A stretch of 64,000 nt of DNA from Treponema sp. (GTDB lineage: Bacteria > Spirochaetota > Spirochaetia > Treponematales > Breznakiellaceae): positions 1 through 64,000 of the forward strand of contig JAISNI010000072.1 in NCBI GenBank assembly GCA_031276295.1, written 5' to 3'. Of the stretch, positions 9,701 to 18,078 are shown piece by piece. Within the stretch, counting starts at the first letter, position 1; each line of letters opens with the position of its first letter. The translations under genes were made by a program, and so were the position numbers. The notes under the pieces are model-generated. The model was not told the DNA's origin and did not search any database. It saw nothing but the letters and a program-made list of their open reading frames with translations.

Positions 9701-10206
9701 GTATGCCTCCTCGGAAGAAACGGTTGGGTTCTTATACCTTTAAAGGGGAAATTAGGGGGAGTAATTTTGGCGAATTGCTTAAATTTTTTGAAAATATTTT
9801 TGGTAACCATTCAACCAGGAGGCTTTTCATGCCTCCAGAATGAAAAATTTACCTCGAAAATATTCTCAACAGTCAATTTTTTCATCTACAATGGCTTAAA
9901 GAGCAAAAAAATCAAAAAAAACAACTTAACATTCGTTTATATCTGAATAGTTACTATTTTTGTAATAAACGTAAAACATTCGTTAAAAATTTCCCTTTAT
10001 ATAAATAACAGCGGCTCCTAAGCAGTTTGTTGCGCTTCAGCGCAAAATCGTATAAAAATTCACAAGCGCAACAGGCTCAGGCTGCCGGGCGAATGAAGGC
10101 CAAGCCGCCAACGGCGTGAAGCATGTACAGAACGCCCCTGTTAGGCGAAGCAGCGTTCCGCCTTCATTTCTCCACATATACCGCCGTTATGCTTTTTATT
10201 ATACCT
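9701..10206. other. Gene-free stretch, about 500 bp
   Basis: I see no credible gene here. It is AT-rich from 9711 to 10010, then turns GC-richer. A small hairpin (GGAGGC / GCCTCC, 9818-9836) lies about 115 bp upstream of the 777-aa gene and could be a leader structure or terminator. On the minus strand a TTGACT at about 9870 could be a -35 element, but no matching -10 is convincing. The right part holds the attC-like sequence listed separately. Confidence 0.6.
10065..10147 (-). other. Possible degenerate integron attC-like site
   Basis: Read on the minus strand the segment begins GCCTAACAGGGGCG and ends GTTGCGC, about 80 bp later, with GC-rich partly self-complementary sequence between. GCCTAAC and GTTRRRY are the outer core sites of integron attC elements, and the spacing is in the usual range; the right core deviates (GTTGCGC). 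It sits in a gene-poor stretch next to a decayed gene. Pairing of the inner boxes is poor, so this is weak. Confidence 0.25.
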
Positions 10207-10515
10207 TTATCTTTTTTGTATACTATTATTTCTTCATCAGGTATTATGATGCTTTTTTTTCCTTATTATGTTGTTATATTCTTAAAACCTGCCTCTTCTA
10301 TATATTTTAAGTATATATCTTTTTTAATTGCGCCGGCTACACAACCGGAATACATTTCTACCGCCGTTTTTATCTTTTCAGGTAAATCCCCCATAAGAAC
10401 AATGCCCGAAATACTAAAATGCCCATCGGGTTTTAACACTCTATACATTTCATTAAAAAAAGCTTTTTTATTCGGAATAAGATTCAATACACACTTCCTA
10501 CTATACAATCCTCCT
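10207..10515 (-). pseudogene. Remnant of an arsenite methyltransferase (ArsM-like)
   Basis: The minus strand codes for CVLNLIPNKKAFFNEMYRVL, then KPDGHFSISGIVLMGDLP and CVAGAI, the conserved C-terminal half of arsenite S-adenosylmethionine methyltransferases (normally S-N-C-V-I-N-L-x-P-x-K). The SAM-binding N-terminal half is missing. At GFKNITT the frame hits TAA TAA, but the next frame continues as NKEKKSIIIPDEEI, matching the family's usual ending, so a frameshift separates the two pieces (near 10270). The fragment begins directly after the rseC-like stop. It is a 5'-deleted, frameshifted relic. Confidence 0.72.
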
Positions 10516-10527
10516 TTTTTGACGGCT

Positions 10528-10953
10528 TTAATCGGAAGGCGGGGGGCCATCCCCCGGCTCTTGCCCCGGTCCCATCCCTGTTTTAGCGGGGAAACGCCGT
10601 CTGAAAGCATAGAAACCGAGCGCGGCGGCAAACATAGCTACGGCGCCCAGCGCAGTCCTGGCCGCCTCGCCCAATCCGGGGAACGTATATGCGGAAAGTA
10701 CATAAGCGGCGGTAAACCCCAGGACAGGCGGGAGCAGGGCGGAAAGAGTCTGAACGGCGAAGGCCCGTGGGGAAAGGTTAATCTCCACCGAATCCCCCGG
10801 ACGCAGGATCCGCCCCGAGCTGTTCTCCAGGGTAAAAAAATTCCGCACCTTTTTACATTCCGTGTTCATACACCCAAAACAGGCCGTCGTATCCTTCTGC
10901 ATTAAGGTAAGGGTATTACCGGATACTTTACAGACCCGAACCGTTTCTTTCAT
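10528..10953 (-). CDS. RseC/MucC-family membrane protein
   Basis: A 141-residue protein with the layout of the RseC/MucC family (PF04246): a small N-terminal cysteine-bearing domain (CFGCMNTEC around residues 25-33), then two close membrane helices (about 67-87 and 95-115) and a proline-rich tail. In other bacteria RseC takes part in SoxR reduction or in sigma-E control; the spirochaete role is not known. The three N-terminal cysteines suggest a redox or metal site. It follows the YmdB-like gene by 11 bp and is probably cotranscribed with it. Confidence 0.8.
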   Translation of the reverse strand: MKETVRVCKVSGNTLTLMQKDTTACFGCMNTECKKVRNFFTLENSSGRILRPGDSVEINLSPRAFAVQTLSALLPPVLGFTAAYVLSAYTFPGLGEAARTALGAVAMFAAALGFYAFRRRFPAKTGMGPGQEPGDGPPPSD

Positions 10954-10964
10954 TATGGTATCGC

Positions 10965-11837
10965 CTACCCTTCAAGTTCCTCTTCTTCCGAGCCATCCTC
11001 TTCGCCCGCCCTGTTCCGGTCATTCGTTTCAGGGGGCATATCGGGAACCGATACCGGCACACGGACCCTCTCTATGGAAGCGGCCTTGCCGTTCGGCTTG
11101 AGCTCGATAAGAACACCCTGTAGTTCCGGCTTGTCCCAGGCTTCATGGGTCCAGCCGCGTATACCGGAGAGGTATTCCTGTATACGCGGGGCGCTGCTGC
11201 TGCCACCTACCGACTCGGTGCTGCCGGTACGGCCCGCATCGGTTATCACTGCGGTACCCAGGGGAAGCACCCGCTCGTCGGCGGTCTGTACCCTGGTATG
11301 GGAGCCTATCACCGCGGAACAGCGGCCGTCCGCCGCGGCAAAGAAGGTCTGCTTCTCCGCGGTGGGCCCCGCGTGAAAATCTATAACGATGTAAGGGGTT
11401 TCCTGACGTATCCTTTCCATAAGCGTGGAGAGGCCAGAGACGGGGCTGTTGCCGTGCATCCTTGAGAATCCGCTTTGACCCAAAAAAACGACAACGGCAA
11501 TTTTGACATCGCTCTTGTCCCCCAGCCTGAAAACCCGTATTCCAATTCCCGGAGCTTCGGGGTTAAGGTTTGCGGGCCTGAGCACATAGTTGATTTTATC
11601 GAAGTTTTCGACAAGATCCTTCTTATAAAAGCAGCATTCGCCGGTCGTAATCACCTGAGCGCCCAGTTTGTGGATACGTCCCGCGTGGATCCTCCCGAGC
11701 CCGCTGCCGCCGGTAGCGCCGTCGGCACAGACTATCGTAAAATCTATCTTTCTCTGGCGCTTTAACTCGGCAAAGCCTTTCCTGAAGGCATAGACTCCTG
11801 CCTTTCCTACTAATTCGGCGGTATACAGTACGGTCAT
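10965..11837 (-). CDS. YmdB-like (TIGR00282) phosphodiesterase homologue with degraded active site
   Basis: A 290-residue protein colinear with the YmdB metallophosphoesterase family, which hydrolyses 2',3'-cyclic nucleotides using two metals. Retained: LRPANL, DFHAG, GSHTRVQTADERVLP and the ITDAGRTGS segment. Lost: the GDIVG Asp is Glu in AELVG, the NGEN motif reads DGAT, GNHTWD reads GECCFY, and the second His of GTHTHVQT is Arg. Most metal ligands are therefore gone and the protein is probably catalytically dead or altered. A charged tail (residues 265-290) is extra. No strong ribosome site; an AAGGCG lies upstream, within 18 bp of the TPR stop. Middle gene of the TPR / YmdB / RseC operon. 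Confidence 0.85.
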   Translation of the reverse strand: MTVLYTAELVGKAGVYAFRKGFAELKRQRKIDFTIVCADGATGGSGLGRIHAGRIHKLGAQVITTGECCFYKKDLVENFDKINYVLRPANLNPEAPGIGIRVFRLGDKSDVKIAVVVFLGQSGFSRMHGNSPVSGLSTLMERIRQETPYIVIDFHAGPTAEKQTFFAAADGRCSAVIGSHTRVQTADERVLPLGTAVITDAGRTGSTESVGGSSSAPRIQEYLSGIRGWTHEAWDKPELQGVLIELKPNGKAASIERVRVPVSVPDMPPETNDRNRAGEEDGSEEEELEG

Positions 11838-11854
11838 TGCTTTAGCGCCGCGCC

Positions 11855-12424
11855 TTATCTGTTTTTCAGGGTACTATCGGCAAGGCCCGAAAGAGTCTGA
11901 TAACCCGAATTCCGCGAGGCGGTCGAAAGTATACGCTCGAATTCCGCCGCCGCACGGTAATCCTGCAATTCACGGCAGGTATCCCTCAGATTAAACAGGG
12001 CATCGTAGTAGAGAGGGGAAAGGCTGACGGCCTCTTCAAAACAATGCCGGGCTTCCTCATAACTGCCCTCCTTAAAGTAAAGCACCCCCAAGTTATTCCA
12101 CGTTTTAGGAGCGACCCCATCCCGCAGCAACGCGGAATGGTAGCACTCTTCGGCTATTTGAAATTGTTCCAACTCATAGTAGATAAGCCCCATAGCCGTC
12201 CAGGCTTCCGCCATATCGTCATCTATGCAGATAGCGGACTGAAAGCTGTTTAAGGCCTCGTCGTAGTCCCCGGTGCGCTGCTGAGCAATGCCCAGGTTAA
12301 ACCAAAGCAGAGGATTCTCAGGTTCCATAATCAGGGCCCTGCGAAAAAGCGGGATAGCCTCGTTAGGTCTGTTCGCCTCCGTTAATACAATGCCGGAATC
12401 GTTTAAAAATGCAGCAGTTTCCAT
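11855..12424 (-). CDS. Tetratricopeptide repeat protein
   Basis: A 189-residue protein of four to five consecutive TPR units (residues 5-160), with typical W-N-N-L-G and A-x-x-x-F-x-x-A repeats. No signal peptide. The ATG follows AGAGGG at five to six bases. It heads the short operon with the YmdB-like and RseC-like genes. As a scaffold its partner cannot be told from sequence. Confidence 0.86.
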   Translation of the reverse strand: METAAFLNDSGIVLTEANRPNEAIPLFRRALIMEPENPLLWFNLGIAQQRTGDYDEALNSFQSAICIDDDMAEAWTAMGLIYYELEQFQIAEECYHSALLRDGVAPKTWNNLGVLYFKEGSYEEARHCFEEAVSLSPLYYDALFNLRDTCRELQDYRAAAEFERILSTASRNSGYQTLSGLADSTLKNR

Positions 12425-12569
12425 AATACCCTCTTATAGTTAGTATATCTGAAATGTTTCCTTATAACCAGAGAAATTCCCCTGTTTTTTCTATTTTTTT
12501 CTATATTTACGATCCTTAAGAAATTTTAACGGGCGGTTCAATTCTTCTATAAATTGTACCTGTCTTGTA

Positions 12570-12598
12570 TTGAAGTATTACATGAATTACAATAAGAT
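12570..12598 (+). promoter_or_regulatory. Probable sigma-70 promoter of the cyclase-like gene
   Basis: TTGAAG at 12570-12575 and TAAGAT at 12593-12598 are separated by 17 bp, within the AT-rich gap between divergent genes; the start codon is 57 bp downstream. Confidence 0.45.
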
Positions 12599-12654
12599 AC
12601 ATATAAAGCCCCGTAAAGGGCCCGCCTCATTTGAATAATCTAAAGAAGTGAAGA

Positions 12655-14163
12655 GTGAAAGACATAAGTGAGTTCTCCGTAACAACCACGGAATTTGAAT
12701 TGTTCTCGTTCCTTTACGATAAGATAGTGAACCGGGAAATTATTACATTTTCAACCTTAAAACAGCAGGTTATTCCGATTATAAAGGAAAAACGGATATA
12801 TCCTGTGCTCATGCGTCTTTTCGAGCTGATCAAGCGTTTGTATTGGGGTTTTTTTTCCGACATATCCCCTACCGCTTACCGGAAACTCTGGGAAGAGATG
12901 GTCATTCCCGACAGGCATTTTTCAGAGGCGGGGGACCTCAAGAGAACCCTTTCCATATCCAATCTGTATATCGGCATACTGGATATACACGGCTACACCA
13001 AATTCTGCCAGGATGCCCGCAAGAATCTGTCCATGCTCCACGCTTTAGATAAGGCTATCAACGGGGATATATACCGGATCTGCTCAAAATGCGGTGTCGT
13101 AAGCCACCGGGAACGGGGGGACGAGATTGTGCTGACGGCAGCCTCCGCTACGGACGCGCTGACGGCCGTCCTCTGTATTATCGACTATTTTGCCCGAACC
13201 AAGGTGGTAAACGATCCCGCCATTCCTACCTCACGGTCGGGAGATTTTGCCGCGCTTCCCGAATTTAAAATTTCCGCCGGAATATCGGGGGGCAATACCA
13301 GAATTCCCCTCGTCGTTACCGCCGATGGGGACCTGTCCGGTTTTCTTCTTAATATAGGCGCACGCCTCCAGGTACGGGCCAATGAACTTTCGCCCAATAG
13401 TTCACGGGTAATGGTAAGCCGGCAGGTTTTTCTTAGTTTTACCAAAGAGAATGCCCAAGAGAAATGCGCCCTTGCAAAAAACAATGCCGTCTTTTTCTTT
13501 GATACCGGGAAAATCAGGTTTAAGGGTGTTCTGCTGCCTACCTGCGAGGTCGTTTTTGCGGAAAAAGAACGGTACAAGAGAGAGATAGCCGATGAAATGT
13601 TGAACCTTTACGGCTCGCTCAATGAAGCCCTGTGGGAGCAGAAGGTCTTCCTGAACCTTGTAGAACTCATCTTCAAATCCGTTTCCGTCATGCCGCCCTT
13701 TAAAGTCGTACCGAATAAACCGGTAAAAAACCTAACGCCGCCCGTTACCAACGAATCGGTTAAAAAGCTCTGCCGGATCATGGTAAAGGCATACAACGAC
13801 GAAGAGGATTACGCAGCCGCCACGAATCTGCTCCACGATCTTATTACGATTCTTGAAGCAGTCCCCCAATACGACCATCTTATCCTCGACTACCTGCGGG
13901 GGATAACCGAAAAATACGACATGATACTCAAGTCTTTTCAGGCTTCCATTGATAAAGAGATTGACGAGAACGCGGCAAGCGTCTTCAGCGGCAAGTTCCT
14001 TAATATCTATGTTCAGGCTAAAAAATACTATTCTCTTTATGAACAGTTGCTCCTCTTGGGCCGCAGGAGCAGGGACATTACCAAAAAGAAGACCATCTGG
14101 TATAATCTCGTCAAACAGTACAAGGATAAAATGGCATTCACGCTCTATTCAGGGAAACAGTAG
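12655..14163 (+). CDS. Class III adenylate/guanylate cyclase-like protein
   Basis: A 502-residue soluble protein starting at GTG. The central part (about residues 100-310) looks like a class III nucleotidyl cyclase domain: first metal Asp in GILDIHGYT, second in RERGDEIVL, and the late motif LNIGARLQVRA corresponding to V-N-x-A-A-R-L in cyclases, followed by VMVSRQVF. The flanking N- and C-terminal regions are unrecognised helical segments. Large insertion between GDE and the VNxAAR-like motif. Whether it makes cAMP, cGMP or nothing cannot be decided; the base-specifying residues are not obvious. It is followed by a hairpin and a new promoter, so it is probably its own transcript. Confidence 0.72.
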   Translation: MKDISEFSVTTTEFELFSFLYDKIVNREIITFSTLKQQVIPIIKEKRIYPVLMRLFELIKRLYWGFFSDISPTAYRKLWEEMVIPDRHFSEAGDLKRTLSISNLYIGILDIHGYTKFCQDARKNLSMLHALDKAINGDIYRICSKCGVVSHRERGDEIVLTAASATDALTAVLCIIDYFARTKVVNDPAIPTSRSGDFAALPEFKISAGISGGNTRIPLVVTADGDLSGFLLNIGARLQVRANELSPNSSRVMVSRQVFLSFTKENAQEKCALAKNNAVFFFDTGKIRFKGVLLPTCEVVFAEKERYKREIADEMLNLYGSLNEALWEQKVFLNLVELIFKSVSVMPPFKVVPNKPVKNLTPPVTNESVKKLCRIMVKAYNDEEDYAAATNLLHDLITILEAVPQYDHLILDYLRGITEKYDMILKSFQASIDKEIDENAASVFSGKFLNIYVQAKKYYSLYEQLLLLGRRSRDITKKKTIWYNLVKQYKDKMAFTLYSGKQ

Positions 14164-14167
14164 CAGG

Positions 14168-14204
14168 GAGAGGCCTTCTATTGGCCGTTGACGCCTCTCT
14201 ATTT
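14168..14204 (+). terminator. Probable terminator after the cyclase-like gene
   Basis: GAGAGGC (14168-14174) pairs with GCCTCTC (14193-14199), with a small inner GGCC pair, followed by TATTT. The loop is long, so the strength is doubtful. Confidence 0.45.
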
Positions 14205-14208
14205 ACTA

Positions 14209-14237
14209 TTGACAGATTTGATTTTTAGGTAGAGAAT
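14209..14237 (+). promoter_or_regulatory. Probable promoter of the SPFH/bactofilin operon
   Basis: A consensus TTGACA (14209-14214) stands 17 bp from GAGAAT (14232-14237, four of six matches to TATAAT). The first start codon lies 33 bp further on behind GGAG. Confidence 0.5.
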
Positions 14238-14269
14238 ATTGAATTATACTCATTATTTCCGGAGAACGT

Positions 14270-15442
14270 ATGGCATTTATTGATTTTGTTGAATGGAATG
14301 ATGCTACAAACGATGTTTTTGCGTGGAAGTACGGTCAAAATAAAAACAATAATTTGAGTACCTTTACCCAGCTTGTCGTCCGGGAATCGCAGGAAGCGGT
14401 TCTCTTCTCAAAGGGACAGATACTCGGAAAATTCGGCCCCGGAAAGCATACCCTTAACACGGAGAATCTGCCCCTGTTGCGGAATCTGTTTGGAATACCC
14501 TTCGGAGGGAAGAATCCCTTTACCGCCGAGATTTGGTTTGTAAACAAGACGGCCCCCCTTACCATTAACTGGAGGACCGATACCATGCGCTTCCATGACC
14601 CCGATTACGGCGAAATGGTTCCGCTTGCCGCCGCGGGCAGGTACGGTTTAAAAGTAGAAGATGCCGAACGATTCTTGGTTCAACTGGTCGGTACCCTTAC
14701 CGAATTCAATGCCGCCCAGCTTACCAATCATTTTCTGGGGGCCCTTATCGCAAAAACTAAGAGCGTCATCATCTCTTTTATGCAGGTCAACCAGATAGGG
14801 ATTCAGACCATTTCGGCGCGGCTTGACGATCTCTCCAAATTCCTTGAACAGCCCCTGAAAGAGTTCTGGGAATCCTACGGGATGTTTCTGACGGGCTTCT
14901 TTATAACCTCCGTGGATCTTGACACTTCTACCGAGGACGGCAGAAAGATAGCCGCCGCGCTCAGCGACAGATCGGCGCAGAATATCGCCGGTTATACCTG
15001 GCAGCAAAAGCAGTCCTTCGGCGTTGCCGGCAGCGCGCTTTCCCGGGGCGGGGATATGGGCATATTGGGAGCGGCGGCCATGACCGGTATGCTGGGCGGC
15101 GGAGGGATGGGGCAGGCTCTGATGCAGCCCGCCGGGTTTACCGGAGGCGGAATGCCCGGAAGCGCGCCGGCGACCGGACGGCGGGAAGTGTTCTGCGCTA
15201 AATGCGCCAGGAAGTACCCCGCAACTTCAAACTTCTGCCCTTTCTGCGGGAACAAGTACAATCCCTGCCCGAGATGCGGAAGCGACAACCTTGCAGGCAC
15301 GAGGCGTTGCGTCTCGTGCGGATCGGAGCTTGTTCAGCAGCCGCTTCCCGGAGCCGGTTTCGGTACTGTCTGTGCACGCTGCGGGCAGCAGGTTGAGGCG
15401 GGGCTCAGGTTCTGTCCCTCCTGCGGAAATAAAATCACCTAA
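14270..15442 (+). CDS. SPFH-domain 'virion core-like' protein with C-terminal zinc ribbons
   Basis: A 390-residue protein of the YdjI type (PF13421): an SPFH/band-7-like domain over about residues 30-235, a Gly/Met-rich linker (about 255-300), and two to three zinc-ribbon modules at the end (CAKCARKYPATSNFCPFCG, CPRCGS...CVSCG, CARCGQ...CPSCG). SPFH proteins scaffold membrane microdomains; the Bacillus homologue sits with a PspA-family protein in an envelope-stress operon. Here it is the first of six close genes. RBS GGAG precedes ATG. No transmembrane segment of its own, so recruitment to the membrane probably uses the next two proteins. Confidence 0.85.
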   Translation: MAFIDFVEWNDATNDVFAWKYGQNKNNNLSTFTQLVVRESQEAVLFSKGQILGKFGPGKHTLNTENLPLLRNLFGIPFGGKNPFTAEIWFVNKTAPLTINWRTDTMRFHDPDYGEMVPLAAAGRYGLKVEDAERFLVQLVGTLTEFNAAQLTNHFLGALIAKTKSVIISFMQVNQIGIQTISARLDDLSKFLEQPLKEFWESYGMFLTGFFITSVDLDTSTEDGRKIAAALSDRSAQNIAGYTWQQKQSFGVAGSALSRGGDMGILGAAAMTGMLGGGGMGQALMQPAGFTGGGMPGSAPATGRREVFCAKCARKYPATSNFCPFCGNKYNPCPRCGSDNLAGTRRCVSCGSELVQQPLPGAGFGTVCARCGQQVEAGLRFCPSCGNKIT

Positions 15443-15455
15443 ATGGGGAGAAAAT

Positions 15456-16172
15456 ATGACTAAAAATTCGTCTTTCTTTTTTAAAACGCTCCTGTTTGTT
15501 ACGGGGATTTTCATCATTGCTTTAGCTTACAATCTTATACAGGGGGGGCATGAACCGTACGCGGGGGATGCTTTTATGTGGGCGTCCATTGTCGTCATGT
15601 ACCTTGTCCTTTTCTGCCCCTTTTTGTTTTCCGCAATCACCGTCAAGAATTTTTCGGGGAAGATACCCTCCCTTACGGCGGTATGGACCGGTATATTTCT
15701 ATACATTCCCCTTTCGATTGTCGTTATCTTCCTCTTAAAAAATTTTATTCTTTCTATAAATGCGGCTTTGATTGTGCAGGCCGTTTTGCTTTTTCTATAC
15801 GCGCTGAATATCTATTTCGGATACTTTGCGTCTTCCCATGCCGTACAGGTTGCCGAAGATGAGGCGGAAAAGAAGATGTACCTTACCGAGATTAAATCGA
15901 AGGCGGCATCTTTGGCGCTCAAAGCCGGCGCCCTTCCCCCCGAATACGAACAGATACGGAAAGAACTTAAACAGACGGCGGAAGACATCAGGTATATTTC
16001 CCCGGTAGACGGCGGTAAAGGCATGGAGTTGGAGCTCCAGATAGTAAGCTCCCTGGATCTCCTCATTCAGTACTGCGGCGCCGCTTCTCAAGGCAGCCGC
16101 CACATATATTTTGAAGAAGAAACTAAAAAACTGCGGACGATTGTCAAGGAAAGGAAAATTTTGCGTAATTAG
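15456..16172 (+). CDS. Four-helix membrane protein of the SPFH operon
   Basis: A 238-residue protein beginning MTKNSSFFF behind GGGGAG, 13 bp after the SPFH stop. Four hydrophobic helices (about residues 10-27, 40-62, 75-97 and 101-123) are followed by a soluble, charged helical C-terminal domain of about 110 residues. No family recognised. Probable membrane anchor for the coiled-coil and SPFH partners (inference from order only). Confidence 0.82.
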   Translation: MTKNSSFFFKTLLFVTGIFIIALAYNLIQGGHEPYAGDAFMWASIVVMYLVLFCPFLFSAITVKNFSGKIPSLTAVWTGIFLYIPLSIVVIFLLKNFILSINAALIVQAVLLFLYALNIYFGYFASSHAVQVAEDEAEKKMYLTEIKSKAASLALKAGALPPEYEQIRKELKQTAEDIRYISPVDGGKGMELELQIVSSLDLLIQYCGAASQGSRHIYFEEETKKLRTIVKERKILRN

Positions 16173-16188
16173 TGGCAGGAGGTATGCC

Positions 16189-18075
16189 GTGCAGGGTAAA
16201 GTGTTTTCGGAATCGATGAATCTATATCAGGATCAAGCCCGTATACTTTTTAATTACTATAAAAAGGCGGCGGAGAAGATCGTAAACGAAGAGATTGCAT
16301 TGGAAAAATCAATTGAAAATGCAAATCTGGAGATAACCGGCGCGAAAAAGAATAAACTATTCGGAATAGTCTGTATCTGTATATTTGCGGCCGCCGGTCT
16401 GGCTCTTGGTATTCTTTTCCTTTATGGATTCGTTTTAGTTCTCGGCAGTATCTGGGGTATCGTTACCCTGGTTAAAGCGAATAAAACAATTAAAGAAAAT
16501 GAAACCCGGATAACCGGTTTTGAGGAGGCCCACCGTGATGTCCGCCGGAATTACCGGGTAAAAAAACTCGGCGTAGCCTATGTGCCGGTTGCCACCAAAG
16601 TTCCCTTTGAGAACAAGAGTTTCATGGTGGATCATACCGGTATGGTCCAGGATACCGATTTTACCATGTCGGTTGTGAGGAAACCGGAAGAACTGCTCTC
16701 CGCCCTTTCGGAATTGGAGGAAGGCATTAAAGACGCCCCTATTGTTGAACAGGCGTCAAACCCTGAGGAAATAGATACCGCCGATTATTCAACTTCAATG
16801 CAGCACGTCGTCATGTATGACTACATGGGCAATATAGACCGGCAGGTGCGGAACATACGCTATCTTTTAAAGGATAATGATACGGTTGCCTTGTCCCTGC
16901 CGGTAATACTGCCGGAAAGCGATACCGCCCGGTTTATCAGGGAGTATACCGCTTCCGATCCCGGGGATAAGCCGGTTATTCCGGTGTTCAATACCGAGGG
17001 CTTTAAGGAAAAGGTTGACGGTTTCTATTCTTTAAACGAAGTGAAAAAGAATTTTGAAAAGAGCACCAACGAAAACCAGATTCAGTATTTTAAAAAGCTG
17101 ATGAAACGCCTGGGCGAGTCGGTACAGATTCTCAGCCGTTCAAAGATGAACGGTTCCGGTCAAATTATTGATTATTCAAACATGATCTTTTCGACCGTGT
17201 TAAAGTCGGCCTTTAACCATTATTCGCCCGCGTTGGAAGCGGAAGAAATCGAAAGAATACGCTCGGCAAGTTTCAATTACCAGGATTCCGTAGACGATTA
17301 CACGCCGTTCTCGTTAAAATCCAGTTCGCGGGTAAAATTCGATCTCTTCTCAACGGCATGGATAGCCGAAGATCAGTCCCGTACTTCAATGCCCTTCGGT
17401 ATGCACCAGATCCAGGAAGAAATTTTTTCGCCGGTTATTCAAAACCTTATGGCGGAAAACCGTGTCGAACGGCTCAAGATATACAACGGCATTAAAGATC
17501 AGAAGATCGACTACCTCAACCAATGGCATCGTGATACCGAAGATTTTTACGGCAGAAACCGCGCCGAAGCGGCGGATCTTATCAACCGTATGCGGGAAAC
17601 GTATGCGGACTATATCCGTTCCCTTAATACGTACAAGGCCCTGCAGGAAACCCAGAATACCATGAGTAAAACCCGCTCCCTTGATGACACGGAGGTTCAG
17701 CAGCAGAATAAGGATGCGGAAATCATTGCAGGTTTTGAGGTCCAGGCCGCGCAGTTTAACCGGAAACAGGAAGAATTCAGCGATTTTATGGACCGCCTGA
17801 AGGACGATATAGAGGCTAAAGCGGCTGAATTTGGGTATATTCCGTACTATGAGGCAACCCTGCGGGATCAGGAATACCGCGACATCGCGCAGTCAACCGA
17901 TAACCTACAGGATATGGACAGCCGCCGTAAAAGGCTGCTGGCCGTCAGCCCATACGTGGCAAAATTTGCAAAACTTCCCCCGATGCCCCGTGTTGAACAG
18001 CAGATGTACGATGATTTTTCAATCGATCTTATTCAAGAGGTGAAAAATTCCGAAGCCGAGGGAGAGGAGGAATAA
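16189..18075 (+). CDS. Large coiled-coil membrane-associated protein of the SPFH operon
   Basis: GTG 16189 is chosen as start because GGAGG lies six bases before it; the frame is open further up into the previous gene but lacks a ribosome site there. The 628-residue protein has an N-terminal helix, two adjacent hydrophobic segments (about residues 55-90), and a long mostly helical cytoplasmic part with coiled-coil character (about 425-545). The acidic tail ends EAEGEEE. I recognise no family. It is 16 bp after the previous gene and 3 bp before the next, so fully embedded in the operon. Confidence 0.8.
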   Translation: MQGKVFSESMNLYQDQARILFNYYKKAAEKIVNEEIALEKSIENANLEITGAKKNKLFGIVCICIFAAAGLALGILFLYGFVLVLGSIWGIVTLVKANKTIKENETRITGFEEAHRDVRRNYRVKKLGVAYVPVATKVPFENKSFMVDHTGMVQDTDFTMSVVRKPEELLSALSELEEGIKDAPIVEQASNPEEIDTADYSTSMQHVVMYDYMGNIDRQVRNIRYLLKDNDTVALSLPVILPESDTARFIREYTASDPGDKPVIPVFNTEGFKEKVDGFYSLNEVKKNFEKSTNENQIQYFKKLMKRLGESVQILSRSKMNGSGQIIDYSNMIFSTVLKSAFNHYSPALEAEEIERIRSASFNYQDSVDDYTPFSLKSSSRVKFDLFSTAWIAEDQSRTSMPFGMHQIQEEIFSPVIQNLMAENRVERLKIYNGIKDQKIDYLNQWHRDTEDFYGRNRAEAADLINRMRETYADYIRSLNTYKALQETQNTMSKTRSLDDTEVQQQNKDAEIIAGFEVQAAQFNRKQEEFSDFMDRLKDDIEAKAAEFGYIPYYEATLRDQEYRDIAQSTDNLQDMDSRRKRLLAVSPYVAKFAKLPPMPRVEQQMYDDFSIDLIQEVKNSEAEGEEE

Positions 18076-18078
18076 ACA

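Noticed and set aside
9131-9946. 271-codon plus-strand open frame over the start of the 777-aa gene
   Set aside because: The translation shows no domain and would oppose a GGAGG-led gene start; judged a shadow.
10123-10905. 260-codon plus-strand open frame
   Set aside because: It overlaps the ArsM remnant and the RseC-like gene on the other strand and has no ribosome site or family similarity.
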